DNA from: HGM13006 sp964518645
GTDB taxonomy: Bacteria; Bacillota; Clostridia; Oscillospirales; Oscillospiraceae
DNA: 6,600 nt
Assembly: GCA_964518645.1 (NCBI GenBank)
Contig: CAZFGL010000122.1
Coordinates: forward strand, 1 to 6,600
Reading direction: 5' to 3'
This document shows, in pieces, positions 1 to 5,559 of this stretch (position 1 is the stretch's first letter; every line of letters begins with the position of its first letter). The translations under genes and the position numbers were made by a program. The notes beneath the pieces were generated by a model. It saw only the letters and a program-made list of their open reading frames with translations. It did not search any database and had not been told where the DNA came from.

Positions 1-115
1 CGTCCGGCTCGCCGTCAGGTGGAGGGATGCCCCGTCATCAGAATGAGGGGAGGTGGAATTCCTATGGAGCAGTTGCCAGCTGCCGTCTGAGATTGTGAAA
101 AAACTCGATCTATGT
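1..115. other. Left-edge element sequence with no assignable gene
   Basis: Two plus-strand frames are open from the left edge, one stopping with TGA at 88-90 and one with TGA at 108-110, so either could be the tail of an upstream gene. I recognise neither short translation. A GGGGAGGT ribosome-site-like sequence (47-54) sits 9 nt before an ATG at 64 that opens only an eight-codon reading frame (MEQLPAAV, stop 88-90). This could be a leader peptide, or just the in-frame end of a longer protein. Nothing here shows a domain or motif. Confidence 0.25.
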
Positions 116-152
116 AAACGCCAACATATGGAACGACTGTGTGTTGGCGTTT
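116..152 (+). terminator. 11-bp perfect inverted repeat upstream of the excisionase gene
   Basis: AAACGCCAACA (116-126) is the exact reverse complement of TGTTGGCGTTT (142-152), separated by a 15-nt loop. The right arm ends in only three T residues and no longer T-tract follows, so as a rho-independent terminator it is weak. It may end transcription arriving from the left, or it may be a protein-binding dyad controlling excisionase expression. It overlaps the earlier GTG at 141, which argues against that codon being the excisionase start. Confidence 0.4.
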
Positions 153-194
153 GCACAGAATGCATTTTCATATTTTTATCAAAGGGGTGAAACT

Positions 195-383
195 GTGGAC
201 GAATATTATTCCGAAAATGATCTTCCTGTGATGCTTACAATCATGGAGCTGGCAAAGCTTCTTCGTGTCAGCAAGAACACTGCATACAACTTTATCAAAT
301 CCGGTAAAGTGCCTTACGTAAAAGTTGGTCATCAGATCCGTGTGTTCCGGGATGATGTCATGCGATACATCCAGGCTCCGTAA
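195..383 (+). CDS. Excisionase-type helix-turn-helix DNA-binding protein
   Basis: This encodes a 62-residue protein. Residues 14-59 form the compact winged-helix unit of the MerR/excisionase (HTH_17) family. The pattern LTIMELAKLLRVSKNTAY is the helix-turn-helix, followed by the wing signature KSGKVPYVKVGHQIRVFRDDV. Proteins of this kind bind element ends and steer the integrase towards excision, and some act as transcription regulators. I chose GTG at 195 because AAAGGGG (181-187) precedes it at 7 nt. The longer frame starting at 141 begins inside an inverted repeat and has no good ribosome site. The gene lies 98 bp upstream of the integrase on the same strand, which supports an excision-control role. 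No clear sigma-70 promoter is visible just upstream, so it may be read through from the left. A role purely as a repressor cannot be excluded. Confidence 0.75.
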   Translation: MDEYYSENDLPVMLTIMELAKLLRVSKNTAYNFIKSGKVPYVKVGHQIRVFRDDVMRYIQAP

Positions 384-388
384 GAAAT

Positions 389-417
389 TTGATTTCCTCC
401 GTCGGGGCTGGTATACT
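389..417 (+). promoter_or_regulatory. Candidate integrase promoter
   Basis: TTGATT (389-394), a 17-nt spacer and TATACT (412-417) fit a sigma-70 promoter. TG at 409-410 adds an extended -10 element (TGGTATACT). It starts 6 bp after the excisionase stop, so the integrase can be expressed independently of excisionase, as expected when integration and excision are controlled separately. The call rests on sequence fit alone. Confidence 0.5.
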
Positions 418-481
418 TTCTCCATACAGATGTTCCGTTTGTGGAGACACCAGACGTTGGAGGTGAGGAAACCAATATTTC

Positions 482-1870
482 ATGAAAAGGAGCAAGATTG
501 TGAAACCAACAAAGAGATGGAACCGCTGGGAGATCACCTATCGGATTCCCGGCTATACGAAACTGTTTTCAGAACGTTTTGATACGGTAGAAGAAGCCAA
601 CATCCGCATTGCTGAGATTGAGTATCACCGCCAGCGTGGAACCCTCAAGCCTCCAGCCAAGGTCAAAAAGGTACGGTATATGACCGTCGGCGAGTATCTG
701 GACGAGTATGTGAACCGCTATGGCACACTTCACTGGGGCGATTCCTATTATAGCGTTTCAGTTCATCGAATCAACGACTATATTAAGCCCTACATTGGGC
801 ATTTGCTGCTTAAAGACCTTACCACACGTGATTTGGACGATTATTACGCAATGTTGCTGGAAGCTCCGGCAGTTGTTCTTCCGGGGCACAAGGATGACAC
901 AAAAACCGTATCCTACAGCGTCATTGAGAAAATCGCCGGTCTGATTCGGGCTGCACTTTCCCAGGCGATTAAGTGGGGGTATATTCCGTTCAATCCGGCA
1001 AACGCTGCAACAGTTCCCAAAGGGCCGACTAAGAAACGGGAAGTCTGGACACCGGAAGAAGCAAAAACAGCACTCAGTAACTGTGCTGACCTGAATTTGA
1101 AAGTTTGTATGCTGCTTGCCATCGGTTGTTCATTGCGGGTGGGAGAAATCCTCGGTTTGCAATGGGATTCCATTCATATCACAGAAGACAGCCTTCAGAA
1201 TAATACCTCGGTTTTAGAGGTAAAACAGGAATTAAAGCGGTGCGACAAAAAGACTCTGGAAATTCTGGATGGGAAGAAACGTTCCAATGTATATTTCACC
1301 TTTCCGGAGACCAGGCCAAACTGCAAGACGTCCCTGGTTTTGAAATCCCCCAAAACCGACAGTAGCGTGCGAAGCGTGTATATTCCGAATACCGTTGCCA
1401 GTGCCCTGCGTGACCTCAAGCATCAGCAGGAGGTCAGATGCAGGGAACTGCATGGTTTGTATCAGAACTTTGATATGGTGATTGCCCAAGCTGACGGACG
1501 ACCCACAGAGGAACGGCTGATCGCTAAGGCCATGAAGCAGCTCATTCAGGACACTGGACTGCCAGAGGTGGTGTTTCATTCACTCCGGCATCTTAGTACC
1601 TCGATGAAGCTGCAAGTCAGTGGTGGCGATATCAAGGCGGTGCAGGGGGATACAGGCCATGCCCAGGCAGCGATGGTTACAAATGTGTATGCCCATACTT
1701 TTAATGAAAACCGGAAACGAATTGCTGACCGGATGGAAGCATCATTCTTTGAGGCAGCGGTACCGGAAAAGAAAGGTACAAATCCAGAGGAAAAACGAAT
1801 CCTTGAACTGCTTGCGACAAATCCGGAGCTGACGGCGTTGATTCTGGCGATGACGAAAAAGACCAGCTAA
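482..1870 (+). CDS. int: Tyrosine recombinase/integrase of an integrative element
   Basis: This is a complete site-specific recombinase of about 460 residues that cuts and rejoins DNA at attachment sites through a phosphotyrosine intermediate. An N-terminal arm-type DNA-binding region (about 1-60) precedes a SAM-like core-binding domain (about 65-170) and the catalytic domain (about 185-420). All active-site residues are visible: R219 in CSLRVGEILGL, a likely K291 in KSPKTDSSVRS, H366 and R369 in FHSLRH, H393 in GDTGH and nucleophile Y403 in NVYAH. The enzyme is therefore probably active. The start is ambiguous. ATG 482 has a long anti-SD match (GGAGGTGA, 459-466) but at 15 nt or more, whereas in-frame GTG 500 has AAAAGGAG (485-492) at an ideal 7 nt and would drop six residues. 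The gene points at the 3' end of tRNA-Thr 140 bp away, the usual layout for tRNA-targeting elements. Codon use is less C-ending than in the redox genes to the right. Confidence 0.95.
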   Translation: MKRSKIVKPTKRWNRWEITYRIPGYTKLFSERFDTVEEANIRIAEIEYHRQRGTLKPPAKVKKVRYMTVGEYLDEYVNRYGTLHWGDSYYSVSVHRINDYIKPYIGHLLLKDLTTRDLDDYYAMLLEAPAVVLPGHKDDTKTVSYSVIEKIAGLIRAALSQAIKWGYIPFNPANAATVPKGPTKKREVWTPEEAKTALSNCADLNLKVCMLLAIGCSLRVGEILGLQWDSIHITEDSLQNNTSVLEVKQELKRCDKKTLEILDGKKRSNVYFTFPETRPNCKTSLVLKSPKTDSSVRSVYIPNTVASALRDLKHQQEVRCRELHGLYQNFDMVIAQADGRPTEERLIAKAMKQLIQDTGLPEVVFHSLRHLSTSMKLQVSGGDIKAVQGDTGHAQAAMVTNVYAHTFNENRKRIADRMEASFFEAAVPEKKGTNPEEKRILELLATNPELTALILAMTKKTS

Positions 1871-1911
1871 TATCAAATAAACACAAGTGAATATGAACAG
1901 TTCCGACAAAT

Positions 1912-1935
1912 TTGTTAGAGAATTGTTAGAGAATT
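1912..1935 (+). repeat. Two tandem 11-bp direct repeats between integrase and tRNA
   Basis: TTGTTAGAGAA occurs twice in tandem (1912-1922 and 1923-1933) and is followed by a third TT. The 11-bp period is about one helical turn. A separate 8-bp direct repeat, ATGAACAG, flanks this block at 1893-1900 and 1941-1948. Short direct repeats between an integrase gene and its attachment core are typical of arm-type sites bound by the integrase N-terminal domain or by excisionase. The role is inferred from position. Confidence 0.6.
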
Positions 1936-1960
1936 CGATTATGAACAGCCAAAAGAAAGC

Positions 1961-2008
1961 AAAAAAGTTCCCGGTTTCAACCGAAAACAGTCAAAACCGG
2001 GAACTTTT
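1961..2008 (-). terminator. Rho-independent terminator of tRNA-Thr, possibly bidirectional
   Basis: A perfect 15-bp stem pairs 1963-1977 with 1994-2008 around a 16-nt loop, with a GTTCCCGG core. Read on the minus strand, the hairpin ends in six U residues (1961-1966) and begins two nucleotides after the tRNA CCA, so it is well placed to terminate the tRNA transcript. On the plus strand it ends in four T residues and may also stop integrase transcription. It lies on the element side of the tRNA, so it is either brought in by the element or part of a long duplicated attachment core. Confidence 0.75.
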
Positions 2009-2009
2009 C

Positions 2010-2085
<76 letters not shown>

Positions 2086-2102
2086 ACACTGATAGCCTGA
2101 TT

Positions 2103-2131
2103 ATTATATGTGATTTCCCGTGATTTGTCAA
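2103..2131 (-). promoter_or_regulatory. Consensus sigma-70 promoter of tRNA-Thr
   Basis: On the minus strand TTGACA (2131-2126), a 17-nt spacer and TATAAT (2108-2103) match the full consensus in both hexamers. The -10 ends 17 nt before the mature tRNA 5' end, leaving a short leader of about 10 nt for RNase P to remove. This is the strength expected of a stable-RNA promoter. Confidence 0.88.
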
Positions 2132-2153
2132 GGATTTTTTCCTGTTTACCCAG

Positions 2154-2185
2154 AAAAAAGCCGTCGTCCGGAGGCGACGGCTTTT
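2154..2185. terminator. Bidirectional rho-independent terminator between tRNA-Thr and lysR
   Basis: AAAAGCCGTCG (2156-2166) pairs perfectly with CGACGGCTTTT (2175-2185) around an 8-nt loop. The minus-strand reading ends in six U residues and the plus-strand reading in four. It separates the tRNA promoter from the lysR promoter. The two flanking genes diverge from this point, so neither one ends here. It may insulate the region or be left over from an earlier gene order. Confidence 0.7.
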
Positions 2186-2257
2186 AAATACCCGTAAATC
2201 AGCGGGGGATATAATACTTCAGTGTCCTAAATAAATCCAATATATTTCCGTTAATCT

Positions 2258-2276
2258 TTATAACCTCAGGTTATAA
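2258..2276. promoter_or_regulatory. 19-bp palindromic operator at the lysR promoter (LysR T-N11-A box)
   Basis: TTATAACCTCAGGTTATAA is a perfect dyad around a central C. Its inner part, ATAACC-N3-GGTTAT, fits the T-N11-A box of LysR-family regulators and recurs at 3424-3438 upstream of the redox operon. A further half-site, GGTTATAA (2289-2296), lies 20 bp downstream between the -35 and -10 hexamers. Occupation of both would block RNA polymerase, so negative autoregulation is the natural reading. The binding protein is inferred. Confidence 0.75.
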
Positions 2277-2280
2277 GTAA

Positions 2281-2308
2281 TTGATTTTGGTTATAAATGT
2301 GGTATAAT
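2281..2308 (+). promoter_or_regulatory. lysR promoter
   Basis: TTGATT (2281-2286), a 16-nt spacer and TATAAT (2303-2308) with an extended -10 TG at 2300-2301 give a good sigma-70 fit. The predicted start near 2315 leaves a leader of about 23 nt that contains the GGAGG ribosome site. The promoter overlaps the GGTTATAA half-site at 2289-2296. Confidence 0.7.
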
Positions 2309-2337
2309 ATAACTACAAACTATTGGAGGTATGCACA

Positions 2338-3348
2338 TTGGAACTTACATACCTGTATTATTTCAAAGTGATTGCGGAAAAAGAGAACATGTCCCGTGCC
2401 GCAGAAAGTCTGCATGTATCACAGCCCGCTTTGAGCAAGACCATCTCCAAGCTGGAACAGAGTCTGGGGGTCACCCTTTTTGAACGAAAAAAAGGCCGGA
2501 TCAGTCTTTCTCCCATTGGTGCTGATTTTTACCGTCAGGTCTCAAAGGCCTTCGATTGTATCGACGAGGGACAGCGGATCATTGATGCATACAAACAGTC
2601 TGCCAGCAACACCGTCACCATTGGTTCCCCGGTATCGGAACTGCTCAATTCCCTGATTCTCAGCTATATGAACACCCAGCGGGATTCCCTGCAAATTTCC
2701 CAGTTTCTCTACAGCCCTGAGATACTTCAGGAACAGCTCATCAGTGGCAAGCTGGACTTTGCGCTGACCCCAATTCCCTTCCACGACCCGGAAATCACCC
2801 AGATCAAGCTGATGGACGAGGAGATCATTCTGGCGGTGGGGCGAAGCCACCCCCTGGCAAACCACCCCTTCATTCGTCTTGCAGACTGCAAAAACGAAAA
2901 CTTCTTCGTGAACGAATCCAGCTTCGACCGCCGGGCAGTGACTGACAACTGCAAGGCCATGGGCTTTACCCCCAATATTACCCTTTGCAGCAACGAGCCC
3001 CGGATCATTGACGAAGCGCTGGAGTCCGGCCGTGGTGTCAGCATGGTTCCTGCCAATGTGTTTTACGAAAAATTCCGGGACGACAACCCGGTTGTGGGTC
3101 TGCGCTTTACGGACATTGAGGTGTTCCGTTTTATCTCCATTGTTTCCAGAAAGGATCGCACCCTGATGGAGCAGCCCAGAAAGCTTTATAACTATGCGGT
3201 CTCCTACTTTGAAGAATACGGAAAACAGCTTCAGGCCTTTATGGACAGCTATTTCCCGCCTATGGATTTCGGTGACCGTAAGAACATCGGTCTCAACCGG
3301 GAGGAAAACATCGGTGTCCCGGATCCCGCCATTCGCCTCTCCGAATAA
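2338..3348 (+). CDS. LysR-family transcriptional regulator
   Basis: The product is a 336-residue LysR-type regulator. The N-terminal winged helix-turn-helix covers about residues 1-60, with the recognition region MSRAAESLHVSQPALSKTIS followed by LEQSLGVTLFERKKGRISLSP. Residues 91-295 form the periplasmic-binding-protein-like effector domain (NTVTIGSP start, FALTPIP, GRGVSMVPAN). I chose the TTG at 2338 because GGAGG (2325-2329) lies 8 nt upstream and translation then begins with the usual MELTYLYYF. ATG 2331 is out of frame. The family normally ends near residue 300, so residues 297-336 are an extra charged, Pro-containing tail of unknown use. It lies directly upstream of, and on the same strand as, the flavoenzyme operon, with a shared palindrome at both promoters. 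It is thus probably the inducer-responsive local regulator. The effector is unknown and may be the operon's substrate. Confidence 0.95.
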   Translation: MELTYLYYFKVIAEKENMSRAAESLHVSQPALSKTISKLEQSLGVTLFERKKGRISLSPIGADFYRQVSKAFDCIDEGQRIIDAYKQSASNTVTIGSPVSELLNSLILSYMNTQRDSLQISQFLYSPEILQEQLISGKLDFALTPIPFHDPEITQIKLMDEEIILAVGRSHPLANHPFIRLADCKNENFFVNESSFDRRAVTDNCKAMGFTPNITLCSNEPRIIDEALESGRGVSMVPANVFYEKFRDDNPVVGLRFTDIEVFRFISIVSRKDRTLMEQPRKLYNYAVSYFEEYGKQLQAFMDSYFPPMDFGDRKNIGLNREENIGVPDPAIRLSE

Positions 3349-3355
3349 TTCTGCT

Positions 3356-3393
3356 TCCACCGGCAGCTTTTGTCGGTGGATTTCTTTATTTTC
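3356..3393 (+). terminator. Rho-independent terminator of lysR
   Basis: TCCACCGGC (3356-3364) pairs with GTCGGTGGA (3372-3380), nine pairs including one G-U, around a 7-nt loop. It is followed by the T-rich run TTTCTTTATTTTC. Lying 7 bp after the lysR stop, it separates lysR from the redox operon, which then needs its own promoter. Confidence 0.75.
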
Positions 3394-3423
3394 TCGAAGT
3401 CCATACCCAAAAATGCGGAATCA

Positions 3424-3438
3424 ATAACCCAGGGTTAT
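3424..3438. promoter_or_regulatory. 15-bp palindromic operator of the redox operon (LysR T-N11-A box)
   Basis: ATAACCCAGGGTTAT is a perfect dyad around a central A and has the same ATAACC-N3-GGTTAT form as the site at the lysR promoter. The right half continues as GGTTATAA in both. T3425 and A3437 enclose 11 nt. The centre is about 63 bp upstream of the predicted start, the classical place of the high-affinity LysR recognition site at an activated promoter. Confidence 0.75.
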
Positions 3439-3458
3439 AATGTATTAAAAATATGTAT

Positions 3459-3487
3459 TTGGAAAAACAGTACTTTTCCTGTAGAAT
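3459..3487 (+). promoter_or_regulatory. Promoter of the OYE-flavoprotein operon
   Basis: TTGGAA (3459-3464), a 17-nt spacer and TAGAAT (3482-3487) form a moderate sigma-70 match, weaker at -35 than the lysR and tRNA promoters. A sub-optimal -35 with an upstream LysR box is what is expected of an activator-dependent promoter. The predicted start is near 3494, which excludes the upstream in-frame ATG at 3491 as a start codon. Confidence 0.55.
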
Positions 3488-3520
3488 GGTATGGATAATA
3501 ATTCAGAAAGGGGCATCATC

Positions 3521-5506
3521 ATGTCCAAATATGATATTCTGTTTCAACCCTTCAAGCTGGGTAATCTGACTCTGAAAAACCGGATCATTTCCGCACCTAC
3601 TTCCCTTGCGGAGATGGGTCCCGGCGGAGTATATTCCCCCGAAAACATGGCTTATTATGAGCTTCGCGCCAAGGGTGGCGCTGCCCTGGTTAATGTAGGT
3701 GAGGCCGTTGCCCACGGTGCCACCGGCCCGGACCACCCCTCCATGGTCACCCTGGACAATCCCAGTGCTGTTCCCTCCATGTATGAGCTGGTGTCCACCA
3801 TTCACAAATATGGTGCCTACGCCTCCATTGAGTTTGGTCATGGTGGCAAGCGCTGCAACCCCGCATTTCTGCCCGGTCATGTGCTCCCTGTAGGCCCCTG
3901 CGATATTTTTGACGACAAGGGAAACCAGACTGTTCGTGGCATGGACCGGAAGCTGATGGACGATGTGATCGGCGGTTACCGCCGCTCCGCTGCCAACTGT
4001 GCAATGGCCGGCTTTGACATTCTGACCATTCACGCCGGTCACGGCTGGCTGCTGGCGCAGTTCCTGTCTCCCCTCTCCAACCACCGCACCGACGAATACG
4101 GTGGCAGCCGCGAAAACCGGTGTCGTTTTGTGATCGAGGTTCTGAAGGCTGTTCGTGAGGGCGCACCCAAATGTCTCATTGAGCTGAGAATCTCCGGGTC
4201 TGAGCTGACTGCCGGTGGCTACGACCTGAACGAGGGCGTAGAGCTGTGTAAGATGCTGGAGCCTTATGTGGATCTGTTCAACATTTCCGCCGGTGTCATG
4301 GAGGATCTTTATACCTGGATCATTATGCATCCCAGCATGTTCCTGCCTCAGGGCTGCAACGTATATCTGGCTGAGGCTGTGAAGAAGGCCGTCAGCAAGC
4401 CCGTATCCTGTGTGGGTGCCATCTCCGATCCGGATAAGATGGTGGATATTCTGGAGAACGGTCAGGCTGACCTGATTGCGCTGGGTCGTGCTCTGGTGGC
4501 TGATCCCGAGCTTCCCAACAAGCTCCGTGAGGGACGTGTGGATGAGATCCGTCGCTGCCTGCGCTGCTACTCCTGCCAGGGACAGATGATGAAGACCCGG
4601 AACATTCTCTGCACCGTGAACCCTGTGATCGGACAGGAATACGATGCCAAGTATCGCCTCCCCGCCGGAAATAAGCACCGTGTGGCAGTAATCGGCGGTG
4701 GCCCCGGCGGTATGCAGGCTGCCATCACCTGTGCTGAGCGTGGTCATCAGGTTGAACTTTACGAAAAAACTGACTCCCTTGGCGGTGCTCTGAAGTTTGC
4801 ACAGCACGAAAGCTTCAAGCATGACCTTTACCGCTTTGCCCAGTGGCAGGCACATCAGCTGGAGCTGAAAAACATCCCCGTTCATCTAAACACCGAGGTC
4901 ACCACTGAATTCCTGGATTCTCTGGATGTGGATACCGTCATCTGCGCTGTGGGTGCAGACCCCATCGTCCCTGCTCAGTTCGGCATTCCCGGGGACAACT
5001 ATGTTCTGGGTACCGATCTGTTTGAGGAAGGTGTCACCCTGGGCAAAAAGATCGTCATCATGGGTGGCGGTCTGGTTGGCTGCGAAACCGCACTGCATCT
5101 GGCAGAGGAGGGACATCAGGTCACCGTGATCGAGATGGCTCCCGACATTGCCATGGAGACCACCGCAGCACACCGCCGTGCTCTGAAGGTACGCATGGGT
5201 CTTCATCCTGATCTGGCCGGTGGCAAAAACACCGCTCCCGGACTTGTGGTTCCCACCCTTCAGGTGTCCACCAAGTGCAAGGAGATCACCGACGAGGGCG
5301 TCATTGCAGTGACTCCCGACGGCAAGGAAACCCTGTTCCCCGCAGACACCGTGATCTGTGCCCTTGGTCTCCGTCCCAAGGCTGCTCTGGTGGACGAGCT
5401 TCGCAAGACCCGTCACAACTTTATCCCCATTGGCGACTGCATCAAGACCCAGCAGGTCACTCAGGCCGTGCGTCTGGGCTATGACGTGGCAGTCAGCCTC
5501 GACTAA
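3521..5506 (+). CDS. OYE/2,4-dienoyl-CoA reductase-type NADH:flavin oxidoreductase
   Basis: A 661-residue cytoplasmic enzyme with the FadH/BaiCD/trimethylamine-dehydrogenase layout. An FMN TIM barrel (about 1-345) holds the signature QFLSPLSNHRTDEYGGSREN at 180-199 and GRALVADPEL. The Fe-S motif is C346-x2-C349-x2-C352-x11-C364. FAD (GGGPGG, 392-397) and NAD(P)H (GGGLVG, 515-520) Rossmann folds follow, closing with FIPIGDC. Electrons should pass NAD(P)H to FAD to [4Fe-4S] to FMN and then to an activated C=C bond. The family tyrosine in HGYL (FadH Tyr166) is W176 here (HAGHGWLL), the usual FMN-contacting Gln in QLxHxGR is E104, and the second Cys gap is two residues rather than FadH's three. 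ATG 3521 is preceded by AAAGGGG at 7 nt. ATG 3491 would add ten residues but lies upstream of the predicted transcript start. It is the first gene of an operon. Steroid, bile-acid, enoate or dienoyl-CoA reduction are all possible; substrate unknown. Confidence 0.93.
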   Translation: MSKYDILFQPFKLGNLTLKNRIISAPTSLAEMGPGGVYSPENMAYYELRAKGGAALVNVGEAVAHGATGPDHPSMVTLDNPSAVPSMYELVSTIHKYGAYASIEFGHGGKRCNPAFLPGHVLPVGPCDIFDDKGNQTVRGMDRKLMDDVIGGYRRSAANCAMAGFDILTIHAGHGWLLAQFLSPLSNHRTDEYGGSRENRCRFVIEVLKAVREGAPKCLIELRISGSELTAGGYDLNEGVELCKMLEPYVDLFNISAGVMEDLYTWIIMHPSMFLPQGCNVYLAEAVKKAVSKPVSCVGAISDPDKMVDILENGQADLIALGRALVADPELPNKLREGRVDEIRRCLRCYSCQGQMMKTRNILCTVNPVIGQEYDAKYRLPAGNKHRVAVIGGGPGGMQAAITCAERGHQVELYEKTDSLGGALKFAQHESFKHDLYRFAQWQAHQLELKNIPVHLNTEVTTEFLDSLDVDTVICAVGADPIVPAQFGIPGDNYVLGTDLFEEGVTLGKKIVIMGGGLVGCETALHLAEEGHQVTVIEMAPDIAMETTAAHRRALKVRMGLHPDLAGGKNTAPGLVVPTLQVSTKCKEITDEGVIAVTPDGKETLFPADTVICALGLRPKAALVDELRKTRHNFIPIGDCIKTQQVTQAVRLGYDVAVSLD

Positions 5507-5514
5507 GTAACACC

Positions 5515-5540
5515 GCAGCTCCGGATCTTTCCGGAGCTGC
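5515..5540 (+). other. Intercistronic 11-bp hairpin in the redox operon
   Basis: GCAGCTCCGGA (5515-5525) and TCCGGAGCTGC (5530-5540) pair perfectly around the tetraloop TCTT. The hairpin begins 8 bp after the upstream stop codon and ends 6 nt before the AAGGAG ribosome site of the next gene. Only TTTAG follows, so it should be a partial terminator at most. It may tune the ratio of the two proteins, or stabilise the 3' end of the first cistron. Confidence 0.6.
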
Positions 5541-5559
5541 TTTAGAAAGGAGATAAACC

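Noticed and set aside
1912..1948. Possible CRISPR-like array from the direct repeats
   Set aside because: The units are 8-11 bp and adjacent or few, without spacers of regular length and without cas genes.
2210..2215. Additional TATAAT hexamer between the terminator and the operator
   Set aside because: No acceptable -35 hexamer lies at 16-18 nt, and a better promoter is present at 2281-2308.
2331..2333. ATG immediately after the lysR ribosome site
   Set aside because: It is out of frame with the LysR protein, sits too close to GGAGG and its frame gives an unrelated short peptide. The in-frame TTG at 2338 has the right spacing.
2542..3360. 272-codon open frame antisense to lysR
   Set aside because: The plus-strand LysR product is complete and has its own start, promoter and terminator. 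The antisense frame has none.
3491..3493. ATG ten codons upstream as the OYE-type start
   Set aside because: It falls at or before the predicted transcript start, has no ribosome site and adds residues outside the usual MSKYDILFQPF-type beginning.
3503..4885. 460-codon open frame on the minus strand, antisense to the OYE-type gene
   Set aside because: The translation has no recognisable domain and no convincing ribosome site. It mirrors the codon bias of the strongly supported plus-strand enzyme.
3521..5506. Assignment as bilirubin reductase BilR, BaiCD or FadH by name
   Set aside because: Only the shared domain layout and general motifs are visible. The active-site substitutions do not match FadH, and no residue set read here identifies a specific substrate, so no gene symbol is given.
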